This document shows positions 46,709 through 55,143 of a stretch of 64,000 nt of DNA, in pieces; within the stretch, counting starts at the first letter, position 1, and each line of letters starts with the position of its first letter. The stretch comes from CAWKPF01 sp963851415. GTDB taxonomy: Bacteria > Acidobacteriota > Thermoanaerobaculia > Multivoradales > Multivoraceae. The translations under genes and the position numbers were made by a program. The stretch lies in contig CAWKPF010000002.1 of NCBI GenBank assembly GCA_963851415.1, forward strand, positions 4,030,001 to 4,094,000. The letters are read 5' to 3'. The notes beneath the pieces were generated by a model, which made no database searches, was not told where the DNA came from, and was given only the letters and a program-made list of their open reading frames with translations.

Positions 46709-46823
46709 ATACACCTCCTCGGGGCCGTCCAGCGCCAAGAGTATCTCGCCGAGTCCCGAAAGGCTCGGTGAAGCGCGGCCGATAATGTGCCTGAAGAGGG
46801 ATTCACATATATTTGCGCGCCCG

Positions 46824-48200
46824 ATGAGACTCCTCGATCGCCTCCGCCCCCGGACTCTCTGGTCCACCCTCCGGTGGCCCTTTCGACTGCTCGGCGAGAT
46901 TCGGGCTCGCCGTCGATCGCGGCCGAATCAGCTGGTCGTGGCCGTCGATGCGCGGGCACTCGGGGACCCTCTCGCCGGTGTGGGCTGGTATCTCAGGTGT
47001 CTCCTCGAGGCTCTCGCGGAGACCGAGGGACTGAGACTGCGGCTCTACGGTCCCTGGCTCACGGAGGCCCAGGGTCTCCAGACCGGATCTCACGGTGGCA
47101 CAGCGGCTGATCGCACGACGCCGCTTCCCGCGACGTCGGAGCTGCCGGAGGGCTCGGCGATCGAGAGGGTGCGTTACCTTCCCTCGGATGAGCTCTCGGT
47201 GCCCACGAGCTGGTTGGCCCTCGGGCTCAAGCTGGTCTCGCCCTGGCTGGTCGCGGCTGAGCGTCCCGATCTGGTATTCGCTCCGAATTTCGTGCCTCCG
47301 CGCTCCCTGCGCCGCAGCCGTGCGCCGCTGTGCAGCGTGGTGCACGACATGGCCTGGCACGATTTGCCGGGGACTCTTCTCGAGGAGACGCGCCAGGATC
47401 TGGGGCGTCATCTGAGCTCTACCCTGGGCCGCGCGGAATGCGTGATCACACCGAGCGCGGCGGTGAAGGACCGGCTGACGGAAGCGGGCGTGATCGAAGC
47501 GGAGCGAGTGCATGTCGTTCACCACGGCCCCGGTCACCTCGGTGGCCAGGGCGATGAGGGGCGATCCGTGCGGCGTGAAGACCCGGTGCATCTGCCAAAG
47601 CCCGACTACGCTCTCTGTGTCGGTACGCTGGAGCCGCGAAAGAACATCGCGACACTGCTCGAAGCCTGGCAAGGCCTGCAGAGCCTCTCGCCAGCCGACG
47701 GGGCCGGGTTGCCTCGGCTCGTTGTGTGTGGCGCCGTCGGCTGGAGGAACGAAGATCTGCACCCGCTGATGGAGCGGGGCCGAGAGGAGGGTTGGCTCGA
47801 ATTGACGGGGCGGATCAGCGATGCGAGCCTCGATGCCTACTATCGGGGTGCGACGCTGGCGGTCTGCGCTTCGCTGCACGAAGGCTTCGGCTTGCCGCTG
47901 GTCGAAGCGATGTCGTACGGCGTGCCTCTCGTGGTCAGCGACATTCCGGTCTTCCGGGAGGTGGCGATGGATGCGGCCGTTTTCGTTTCGCCGACAGACG
48001 CCCCGGAGTGGCGAAAGAGGGTGGCGGAGTTGATGGCCGATCCGTCCGAGCGCGCTCGCCTCGCGGAGCGCGGACGCTGCCGGGCGAAGGACTTCTCCTG
48101 GGCTCGTGCCGCCGAGCAGACGCTCGGGATCTGGCGCCGGATGGCCGAATCCGAGACCGCACGCGAGACTGATCCAGGCGGATTGCGAGGGACTCGATGA
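46824..48200 (+). CDS. GT4-family glycosyltransferase
   Basis: 458-residue GT4 enzyme. After a basic N-terminal stretch (LLDRLRPRTLWSTLRWPFRL) the fold begins LVVAVDARALGDPLAGVGWY and has SVVHDMAWHDLPGTLLEETR. The C-terminal domain has DYALCVGTLEPRKNIATLLE, ATLAVCASLHEGFGLPLVEA and MSYGVPLVVSDIPVFREVA. The ATG at 46824 is used, because in-frame sequence before it lies over the divergent gene's start region. Its stop overlaps the next gene (ATGA). The short divergent region 46709-46823 is AT-rich around 46800-46815 (ATTCACATATATTTG) and probably holds promoters. Confidence 0.9.
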   Translation: MRLLDRLRPRTLWSTLRWPFRLLGEIRARRRSRPNQLVVAVDARALGDPLAGVGWYLRCLLEALAETEGLRLRLYGPWLTEAQGLQTGSHGGTAADRTTPLPATSELPEGSAIERVRYLPSDELSVPTSWLALGLKLVSPWLVAAERPDLVFAPNFVPPRSLRRSRAPLCSVVHDMAWHDLPGTLLEETRQDLGRHLSSTLGRAECVITPSAAVKDRLTEAGVIEAERVHVVHHGPGHLGGQGDEGRSVRREDPVHLPKPDYALCVGTLEPRKNIATLLEAWQGLQSLSPADGAGLPRLVVCGAVGWRNEDLHPLMERGREEGWLELTGRISDASLDAYYRGATLAVCASLHEGFGLPLVEAMSYGVPLVVSDIPVFREVAMDAAVFVSPTDAPEWRKRVAELMADPSERARLAERGRCRAKDFSWARAAEQTLGIWRRMAESETARETDPGGLRGTR

Positions 48201-49669
48201 GTGTGCGCTCGCGCACGTCGTCGATCCCCGAGAGGCGCCGGCGCTCCTGGCTGGGCTTGCTCTTGCTGGCCGCGCTGGTCCTCGGGATCGGCCAGATCTG
48301 GTGGACATACTCTCCTCGAGTGCGTCACGGGCGCCCTGCAGTGAATGGCATGGGGGAGCGCCTGCTGGCGGACGGGGGGTTCGAATACCGGGTCTGGGTA
48401 GCCCACCCGCACCAGAACCTGGCGCGGGCTCGCTCATGGATCGGTGACCCCGAGCCGTGGCTGTCGGCGCTGGCACAGATGGCCGAGACGGAGCGCTCGG
48501 CCACCGGACCAGCGACGGTCCCGACCTTCGGGCCGTTCGCGGTTCCTCCGGCGAGCGGACTGGCGGTCGGTTGGACCTCCGGTGGCGAGGTGGCCATTAC
48601 TGCGAGGATTCGTCCGGCTCTCGTGTTGGTCTCGAGACTTGCCGGGAGCGTGGCGGGCAACCCCTGGCTGGGCGGCGGTGAGGTCGAGCTTGCAGGACGA
48701 TCGGTGCGCGTGGGGTGGCGGGGCCGCGATTGGGTCGTGGCCAGTGACGAAGTGTGGCGTCGGCTCGAGCGGGCGCCGCGAGCAACCGTTGCCGAGCGGC
48801 CGCCTCTCGCGATCGGCCTGCTGCGCTATGCCCGTCCCCTGGGGCCGATGCCTCCGGGCCAGTTGGCACTGACCCTGGGTGCGGATCGGTCCCTCGAGCT
48901 GGCGTCGTGGGGAATGCCGGGAGAGGTTCTCTCGGCGGGCTCCGCAGGGAGACAGAAGCTGGCGGAGGTGCAGGCGCTGGTCGAGCGCAGTGCGATCGAG
49001 TTTCTTCTCGTCGGGGACGCGAGAACCAGGGCGGCGTCGGTCGACGACGCTGCGGCACCGGTCCGCCGACCCACACCGGAGGATTCCGAGGGGATCGCGT
49101 TCGAGGATGCGGCGCTGGAGGAGCCGGTCATCGACGGAGGGATCCGTGAGTCTCGAGACCGTCCGGTGGTCCCCCCGGGTCGAAGTGTCCTGGCCTTGGG
49201 AGGTGCTGCCATCAGCGCCGGCACGATTCGACTGCCCAGCTCGGCCGTCGTGCGCCCGGTCGGATCGGCAGCTCGGTTCGAGCTTCCGGTCGAGTCCCTG
49301 GCACGTCGCCTCGGAATCGACCTGATCGAGGTGGAATCGGGCGGCGTGACGGTTTCGAGCCTCGAGCGGGGTGGGGTAGCGCTGGTGGAGCCACTGCTCC
49401 CGCAACTGGGTCACCTGCTGACCGAGCGGGAACCGGCCTGGGGCTTGTGGCTCGAACCCGTTCCGCTGCTCGAGTTGGCGTCCACCTTGCGCGCCGGTTT
49501 CGAGCGCCTGCCGCTCCTCGGGCACCGAGAGGCCGAGCGGTGGGGGGCCGCAGAGCAGCTGTTGCGCCCACTGGCGCGTCGCGGAGCCCTTGCCGCCACG
49601 GTGAGTACCGAAGGAGCGGTCCTGGTGGTGTCCTACCGCCGGGTGAGAACGGACGAGGGAACCCGTTGA
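48197..49669 (+). CDS. Membrane-anchored protein of unknown function
   Basis: Not recognised. 490 residues: a basic N-terminus, one membrane helix (WLGLLLLAALVLGIGQIWW, about 18-36), then a soluble exported-type part rich in Ala, Gly and Leu with repeated strand-like segments (FGPFAVPPASGLAVGWTSGG, RSVRVGWRGRDWVVASDEVW, GLLRYARPLGPMPPGQLALT). A linker around 270-310 is acidic and proline-containing. The GC-rich reading is continuous and the start overlaps the GT4 stop by ATGA, so I regard it as a real gene. Its position suggests a role with the polysaccharide, but nothing in the sequence shows it. Confidence 0.65.
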   Translation: MSVRSRTSSIPERRRRSWLGLLLLAALVLGIGQIWWTYSPRVRHGRPAVNGMGERLLADGGFEYRVWVAHPHQNLARARSWIGDPEPWLSALAQMAETERSATGPATVPTFGPFAVPPASGLAVGWTSGGEVAITARIRPALVLVSRLAGSVAGNPWLGGGEVELAGRSVRVGWRGRDWVVASDEVWRRLERAPRATVAERPPLAIGLLRYARPLGPMPPGQLALTLGADRSLELASWGMPGEVLSAGSAGRQKLAEVQALVERSAIEFLLVGDARTRAASVDDAAAPVRRPTPEDSEGIAFEDAALEEPVIDGGIRESRDRPVVPPGRSVLALGGAAISAGTIRLPSSAVVRPVGSAARFELPVESLARRLGIDLIEVESGGVTVSSLERGGVALVEPLLPQLGHLLTEREPAWGLWLEPVPLLELASTLRAGFERLPLLGHREAERWGAAEQLLRPLARRGALAATVSTEGAVLVVSYRRVRTDEGTR

Positions 49670-49721
49670 CAGGCGCCTTCGGTGTGCCGTAGCCTAGTCC
49701 TTCTGTTCGGAGTCATCGGCC

Positions 49722-50240
49722 ATGCGCGTACAACTGGACCGGGTGCGGGAAGAGTCCGTAGCCTGGGACGAATTGACAGAGGTCGATGCCGAGGAGCTGG
49801 CGGATCAGGGTGTCCTCTCCATCAGTGCGGTACACAACCGCGGCGAGGTCAGCTACGTCCACCCCGGTTTTCTCGTGCGTGCGCGGCTTGACTACGAGCA
49901 GGTCCTCAGTTGTACCCGTTGTCTGGAGCCCGCGCCCCAGGCGGTACATGAGGAGATGGCCTTCGTGGTGCTCACGGGTGCGGAGGTCGAGACCGAGGAT
50001 CGAGAGCTCGACGAGGACGAAGTCAACGTCATCCGGGTCGAGGACGGCGAGCTCGACACGGAATCGATCGTGCACGAGCAGCTCAGGCTTCTGATACCGA
50101 TGAAGGCCCTCTGTAGCGAGGATTGTCAAGGTCTCTGTTCTCAGTGTGGGGCTTTGCGCCGAGTCGGATGTGAGTGCCCGAGTCGCGCGACCGATCCTCG
50201 GTGGTCGGCTCTGACCGAGCTCCGAGAAGAGAGTTCCTGA
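49722..50240 (+). CDS. DUF177/YceD-family protein
   Basis: 172-residue YceD-type protein, usually encoded just before rpmF, as here, and implicated in 23S rRNA accumulation. Metal-type cysteines are visible in LSCTRCLEPA and in CSEDCQGLCSQCG. The family's acidic DEDEVNVIRVEDGELDTESI region, ahead of the LRLLIPMKALCSEDC block, is present. It starts the ribosomal/fatty-acid cluster. The gap to rpmF is 108 bases. Confidence 0.9.
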   Translation: MRVQLDRVREESVAWDELTEVDAEELADQGVLSISAVHNRGEVSYVHPGFLVRARLDYEQVLSCTRCLEPAPQAVHEEMAFVVLTGAEVETEDRELDEDEVNVIRVEDGELDTESIVHEQLRLLIPMKALCSEDCQGLCSQCGALRRVGCECPSRATDPRWSALTELREESS

Positions 50241-50348
50241 CACCGATCGCGACCCCCTGACCGCTCTCCGTGAGACCCCAACGACGATTTCGAGCAAAAT
50301 ACCGAGTGCCCTCACCCTGGAGGAGCACCGAATTCGAGGACTTCTGCC

Positions 50349-50534
50349 ATGGCCAATCCCAAACGACGACACTCCAAGGCACGCCGAGACCGCCGGCGGA
50401 CCCACGACTCGCTTCCCCGTCCAGGGGGCTCCTTGTGCACCAACTGTGGGGAAATCAAGCTCCCCCACCGGGCCTGCAGCCACTGTGGCTACTACCAGGG
50501 TCGGGAGGTCCTGCAGCTCGAGGAGTCTCTCTGA
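50349..50534 (+). CDS. rpmF: 50S ribosomal protein L32
   Basis: 61-residue L32 of the large subunit. MANPKRRHSKARRDRRRTHD is the basic rRNA-binding start. The zinc-ribbon form is seen in SLCTNCGEIKLPHRACSHCG, with its four cysteines. It lies in the conserved order DUF177-rpmF-plsX, which couples ribosome and lipid synthesis in many bacteria. Confidence 0.96.
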   Translation: MANPKRRHSKARRDRRRTHDSLPRPGGSLCTNCGEIKLPHRACSHCGYYQGREVLQLEESL

Positions 50535-50703
50535 GCCGCGGTTTCGGTTCGAGCGCGGCCGATACGGGGTGGAGCTCCGTGTCTCTGCAACAGCCTCGGG
50601 CTTGATGGAGGTGCTGGGCACTTCAGGTTCCATTCGTCTGTGTCCCCTGTAGAATCAGCGGTCAACTGTCAGGGACCTCCTGCTTTTCTGCGAGATCAGA
50701 CGA

Positions 50704-51729
50704 ATGTGGATTGCCGTTGACGCGATGGGCGGAGACGAAGCGCCCCGTCAGCCGGTCGAGGGCGCGGTGATGGCCGCGGCCGAAGACGGCACCTGCGTGT
50801 TTCTCGTGGGGGATCAGGGGATCCTGGCCAACGAGCTGGCGCGGTTGCGAGTGCCGGCGGACGTCGCCTCGCGGATCGAGGTAGTGCACGCGAGCGAAGT
50901 CGTGGGCATGGACGAGTCGCCCATCACGCCGATTCGTCGCAAACGCGACTCCTCCGTGCGCGTGGCGGCCCAGCTGGTCAAGGAGGGCCGTGCTCAGGCG
51001 ATGGTCACCGCGGGAAACACCGGGGCGGCCATGATCTGCGCAAAGATGGTGATCGGTACCAGCGCCGGCGTCGATCGGCCAGGCCTGGCCGCCACGCTTC
51101 CCAATCTGAAGGGGCATACGGTTCTGGTGGATGTCGGCGCCAACGTCGACTGCAAGGCAGAGCAGTTTCGTCAGTTCGCCGTGATGGGTCACTTCTACGC
51201 TCAGGAGATCGTAGGAGTCCAGGCACCGCGCATCGGGTTGCTGTCGATCGGTGAGGAAGAAAGCAAGGGTACCGAATCGACCCGAGAGGCCTTCCTGGCG
51301 GTGGAGAAGGCCGGTCTCAACTTCATCGGCAACGTCGAAGGCCGGGACGTCTTCGGGGGTGATGTCGATGTCGTGGTCTGCGACGGTTTTGTGGGCAATG
51401 TGCTGCTCAAGAGCGCCGAGTCCCTGGCCGAAATGGTGGCGACCATGTTGCGCGAGGAGTTCGAGGGACACCCCCTCTCCATGCTCGGTTACCTGCTCGC
51501 TCGCCCGGCCGTGAAGTCGTTTCGACGGCGGGTCGACTACAGCGAGTACGGTGGGGCACCCCTGCTGGGTGTCGAGGGCGGTTGCTTCATCGGCCATGGA
51601 CGCTCCAATCCCAACGCGATCAAGAATGCCGTGCGCCGCGCAGTGGAGTTTTGCGAGGCAGGGATCGCTCGAAAGGTCAGTGACAAGCTGCGAGAGGTTT
51701 CCTCGAAAGAGCTCGCGAGCGGAGGGTAG
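50704..51729 (+). CDS. plsX: Phosphate acyltransferase PlsX
   Basis: 341-residue enzyme that makes acyl-phosphate from acyl-ACP for phospholipid synthesis. The N-terminus MWIAVDAMGGDEAPRQPVEG is characteristic. AMVTAGNTGAAMICAKMVIG, GLLSIGEEESKGTESTREAF, DVVVCDGFVGNVLLKSAESL and EYGGAPLLGVEGGCFIGHGR follow in the usual order. Length is typical. It is followed 3 bases later by fabH. Confidence 0.96.
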   Translation: MWIAVDAMGGDEAPRQPVEGAVMAAAEDGTCVFLVGDQGILANELARLRVPADVASRIEVVHASEVVGMDESPITPIRRKRDSSVRVAAQLVKEGRAQAMVTAGNTGAAMICAKMVIGTSAGVDRPGLAATLPNLKGHTVLVDVGANVDCKAEQFRQFAVMGHFYAQEIVGVQAPRIGLLSIGEEESKGTESTREAFLAVEKAGLNFIGNVEGRDVFGGDVDVVVCDGFVGNVLLKSAESLAEMVATMLREEFEGHPLSMLGYLLARPAVKSFRRRVDYSEYGGAPLLGVEGGCFIGHGRSNPNAIKNAVRRAVEFCEAGIARKVSDKLREVSSKELASGG

Positions 51730-51732
51730 GAG

Positions 51733-52713
51733 ATGGTGCGAGCCAAGATTGTGGGCACGGGTCACTGCGTCCCCGAGCAGCGGCTCACCAATGCCGACCT
51801 CGAGCAGATCGTCGAGACGAACGATGAGTGGATCGTGAGTCGCTCCGGAATCCGCGAGCGACGAAAGGCGACCGCGGAGGAGTGCACCTCCAGCATTGCC
51901 ATCCCTGCTGTTGAGCGCGCCTTGGAAATGGCCGGCCTGCACGGGGAGGACGTCGACCTCGTGGTGTGCGGCACGATTTCTCCGGACATGTACTGTCCGG
52001 CGATGGCCTGCACCGTCCAGGATGCCATCGGCGCAAAGGACATTCCGGCCTTCGACATGAACGCTGGCTGCACGGGGTTCGTCTACGGGCTCTCGATCGC
52101 TTCGCAGTTCATCGAGAACGGAAAGAGCGAAGTCGCGGTGGTGGTCGGAGCGGAGATCCTGACCAAGTACCTCGACTGGACCGACCGCTCGACCTGCGTG
52201 CTGTTCGGGGACGGTGCCGGTGCCGCCGTGCTGAAAGCCGACGAAGGAGAGTCGGGGGTGTTGTCGACGCGTCTGCACAGCGACGGCTCCTTGAACAACC
52301 TCATCTACATCCCCGGTGGAGGGAGCAAGCACCCGCCGTCCAAGGAGGTCTACGACGGGCGTCTGAACTTCATCAAGATGCGCGGTAACGAGACGTTCAA
52401 GATCGCAGTCCGCTCTCTGGCCGAAGTGAGCAACGAGGTGCTGGAGGAGTGTGAGCTCGGTCATGGCGAGGTCGATTGGTTCATTCCCCATCAGGCCAAT
52501 CGCCGCATCATCGATGCGGTGGGCCAGCGCCTCGAGATTCCGGAAGGGCGGACCTACGTGAACATCGAGCGTTTCGGCAACACCTCTGCCGCCTCCATTC
52601 CCATCGCTCTGGACGAGCTCAATCGAGAAGGGAAGCTCGAAGAGGGGCAGATCGTGTTGATGTCGGCCTTCGGTGCGGGCCTGACCTGGGGCGCAGCGGT
52701 GGTGCGGTGGTGA
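51733..52713 (+). CDS. fabH: Beta-ketoacyl-ACP synthase III
   Basis: 326-residue initiating condensing enzyme of type II fatty-acid synthesis, joining acyl-CoA and malonyl-ACP. The active-site Cys is in FDMNAGCTGFVYGLSIASQF (about residue 113), the His in DWFIPHQANRRIIDAVGQRL and the Asn in VNIERFGNTSAASIPIALDE. All three are present. Start ATG at 51733. It sits between plsX and fabD. Confidence 0.97.
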   Translation: MVRAKIVGTGHCVPEQRLTNADLEQIVETNDEWIVSRSGIRERRKATAEECTSSIAIPAVERALEMAGLHGEDVDLVVCGTISPDMYCPAMACTVQDAIGAKDIPAFDMNAGCTGFVYGLSIASQFIENGKSEVAVVVGAEILTKYLDWTDRSTCVLFGDGAGAAVLKADEGESGVLSTRLHSDGSLNNLIYIPGGGSKHPPSKEVYDGRLNFIKMRGNETFKIAVRSLAEVSNEVLEECELGHGEVDWFIPHQANRRIIDAVGQRLEIPEGRTYVNIERFGNTSAASIPIALDELNREGKLEEGQIVLMSAFGAGLTWGAAVVRW

Positions 52714-52752
52714 GTGCCGCGGCACTCGACCGTCCTTCGTGAGGATGATGAC

Positions 52753-53715
52753 TTGAGCGATTCCTACCCCAGGGTCTTCGTGTTTCCCGGCCAGGGATCA
52801 CAGAGTGTAGGTATGGGTCGGGAGCTCGCGGAGTCGTCAGCCGCCGCGCGGGCGGTCTTCGACGAGGCGGACCGAACGCTGGGCTTCCCGCTCTCCGAGA
52901 TGTGCTGGGAGGGCCCCGAAGACGCTCTCGACTTGACGGCCAACACCCAACCGGCCCTGGTGGCTGTCTCGATTGCGGCACTGCGGGCGATCGAGGAGGA
53001 GAGCCCCTCGCTCGAGCCGGTTGCGGTCGCCGGTCACAGCCTCGGTGAGTACTCCGCTCTGGTCGCTGCAGGCATTCTGGATTTTTCCGATGCCTTGCGC
53101 CTCGTTCGTCGGCGAGGTGAGCTGATGCAGGAGGCGGTACCCATCGGTGCGGGCGCGATGGCCGCCATTCTGGGCCTGCCCGGCGGAGAGGTCGAGCGAC
53201 TGGTCGAAGCGGCCGCGCAAGACCAGGTCTGCGAGGTGGCCAACTACAACTCACCGGAGCAGACCGTGATCGCCGGGGACGTGGAGGCAGTCGAGCGGGC
53301 CGTCGCGATGGCGGGTGACTTCGGAGCGCGCAAGGCGGTTCCACTCCCCGTCTCGGCTCCCTTTCACTGCAGTTTGATGGCTCCGGCGCGCAAGGCGATG
53401 CAGCCGCTGCTGGAGGAGGTCGAGTTTCGCGAGCCTCGTCTTCCCGTGGTGTCGAATGTCGACGCTCGCCCTCATCGCAGCGGCTCGGGCGCGCGCGATG
53501 CCCTGGTAAGACAGATCGACAGCCCGGTTCGCTGGGTCGAATCGGTCGAGGCGTTGTCCCGGGTCCTTGGCCCAGACGCCGCAGGGGCATCCAACTTCGT
53601 GGAGGTCGGGCCCGGTCGCGTCTTGAGTGGCCTGCTTCGTCAGATTCTCGGGACCGGACGCCCCCTGGCCGTGTCGAGCCCGGACGGAGTCCTCAAACTG
53701 ACTGCGAGCGGCTGA
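52753..53715 (+). CDS. fabD: Malonyl-CoA:ACP transacylase
   Basis: About 320-residue enzyme that loads malonyl groups on ACP. RVFVFPGQGSQSVGMGRELA opens the domain, the nucleophile Ser is in VAVAGHSLGEYSALVAAGIL (Ser about 96) and the catalytic His is in LPVSAPFHCSLMAPARKAMQ. The TTG at 52753 is favoured because GAGG (52741-52744) precedes it by 8 bases and it gives the usual N-terminus. A GTG at 52714, just after fabH, would add 13 residues. Confidence 0.94.
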   Translation: MSDSYPRVFVFPGQGSQSVGMGRELAESSAAARAVFDEADRTLGFPLSEMCWEGPEDALDLTANTQPALVAVSIAALRAIEEESPSLEPVAVAGHSLGEYSALVAAGILDFSDALRLVRRRGELMQEAVPIGAGAMAAILGLPGGEVERLVEAAAQDQVCEVANYNSPEQTVIAGDVEAVERAVAMAGDFGARKAVPLPVSAPFHCSLMAPARKAMQPLLEEVEFREPRLPVVSNVDARPHRSGSGARDALVRQIDSPVRWVESVEALSRVLGPDAAGASNFVEVGPGRVLSGLLRQILGTGRPLAVSSPDGVLKLTASG

Positions 53716-53770
53716 GAGTCCCAGTCGCCGGACGTGCTGCGCTCAGGTGTGGCCTTGGGAGAAGGAAGAG

Positions 53771-54514
53771 ATGCTTCGATTGGATGACAGGACAGCGTTG
53801 GTCACCGGGGCGTCCCGAGGAATCGGCGAGGCGACCGCCCGGCAGATGGCGGCGCAGGGGGCGCGGGTGGTTCTCGCTTCGCGATCACGCGACCGGCTGG
53901 AAGAGCTGGCCGAGGAACTGCGGACCGCTGGAACCGAGGCGGTGGCCCTCGAGATCGACCTGTCCGACCCAGCTGGAATCAAGCCCGCGTTGGACACACT
54001 CGAGGCTCCTTTCGACGCGATCGACATTCTGGTGAGCAACGCCGGAGTGACCGATGACAACCTGCTACTGCGAATGAGTCTCGAGCAATGGAGCCATGTT
54101 CTGGAGACCAACCTCACGGCCTCCTGGGCGCTGGCCAAGGCGCTGACCCGGGGCATGATGAAGCGACGCTACGGCCGGATGATCTTCGTCTCCTCCGTCG
54201 TCGGGTTGATGGGGAACGCAGGGCAGAGCAACTATGCGGCCTCCAAGGCCGGGTTGATCGGGCTGTCGAAGTCGCTGGCGCGAGAGCTGGGGAGCCGCGG
54301 GATCACATCGAATGTGGTGGCGCCAGGGTTCGTCGAGACTGCCATGACGCGCGATCTGCCGGAGGCCGCCAGGGACGAGCTGTCGAAGAACATCGTCCTG
54401 GGTCGTCTGGGCAGCCCGCAAGATATCGCCGCGGCCATACTCTTTCTGGCCAGCGCAGAGGCCTCCTACGTGACCGGTGAGGTACTCAACGTGAGTGGAG
54501 GTCTGTACATCTGA
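53771..54514 (+). CDS. fabG: 3-oxoacyl-ACP reductase
   Basis: 247-residue NADPH-dependent SDR that reduces beta-ketoacyl-ACP. The nucleotide loop is ALVTGASRGIGEATARQMAA, the NAG strand is ILVSNAGVTDDNLLLRMS, the catalytic Ser is in IFVSSVVGLMGNAGQSN and the Tyr/Lys pair is in YAASKAGLIGLSKSL. The end SYVTGEVLNVSGGLYI is typical. ATG at 53771 follows a GGAAGAG ribosome site; an upstream in-frame ATG at 53747 adds 8 unusual residues. Confidence 0.95.
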   Translation: MLRLDDRTALVTGASRGIGEATARQMAAQGARVVLASRSRDRLEELAEELRTAGTEAVALEIDLSDPAGIKPALDTLEAPFDAIDILVSNAGVTDDNLLLRMSLEQWSHVLETNLTASWALAKALTRGMMKRRYGRMIFVSSVVGLMGNAGQSNYAASKAGLIGLSKSLARELGSRGITSNVVAPGFVETAMTRDLPEAARDELSKNIVLGRLGSPQDIAAAILFLASAEASYVTGEVLNVSGGLYI

Positions 54515-54855
54515 TGCTCGAATCCTGACTTCCGGCGCCAGTCCTGGGGGATGTGTGGGCTTCCGAGCGTGGACGGGCCGTCGAGAGTTGTGCTAGAACC
54601 TGCACACGGTCCTACCCAGAGGCGGCGGGGTTGTGGCTCCATGGTGCGATTCGAGGTTTTGCGCCCAGAACGGCGCCGAATGTCCAAAGGGGGCAGGCAG
54701 CTCGACTCGGGAACGTGAGCTCCAACGGAATCGCGAGGGGTGCCCTGTTCTGCTCGCGGCTCCGGGGCCGGATCGAGTCCGTACCGTCGATCTCAACCCA
54801 GATAAAGAGACAAATCTTCGCGAAGCCGCGCTTCGCTGTGTAGAAGGAGAGGACA
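54515..54855. other. Intergenic region before acpP
   Basis: 341 bases between fabG and acpP with no convincing gene. The last ~15 bases include GAAGGAGAGG, the ribosome site of acpP. AT content rises around 54795-54825 (ACCCAGATAAAGAGACAAAT), which might hold a separate acpP promoter, but no good -35/-10 pair was found. ACP is often made in excess, so an extra promoter would be plausible. Confidence 0.5.
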
Positions 54856-55089
54856 ATGGCCGTAGCAGAGAAAGTCAAGAGCATCATCGTGGAACAGCTC
54901 GGTGTGGACGCCGACGAGGTCAAGGCCGAAGCGAGCTTCACCGATGACCTGGGTGCCGATTCCCTCGACATCGTCGAGCTCGTGATGGCATTCGAAGAGG
55001 AGTTCGGCATCGAGATTCCGGACGAGGATGCCGAGAAGATCCAGCGAGTCCAGGAAGCCGTGAAGTACATCGAGGAGAACGCAGGCTGA
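54856..55089 (+). CDS. acpP: Acyl carrier protein
   Basis: 77-residue acidic carrier of growing fatty acids. The phosphopantetheine-accepting Ser is in DLGADSLDIVELVMAFEEEF (Ser36). Helices and acidic surface are as in AcpP (EIPDEDAEKIQRVQEAVKYI). A strong ribosome site precedes the ATG. It lies in the conserved fabG-acpP-fabF order. Confidence 0.97.
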   Translation: MAVAEKVKSIIVEQLGVDADEVKAEASFTDDLGADSLDIVELVMAFEEEFGIEIPDEDAEKIQRVQEAVKYIEENAG

Positions 55090-55143
55090 TTCGGAGTCAG
55101 ATCCTGGGATCCGATCTCTGATCCGGTGGGGAGTGTCAGGTCG

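Noticed and set aside
50662..52725. 687-codon open frame on the minus strand
   Set aside because: Antisense to plsX and fabH, which are certain.
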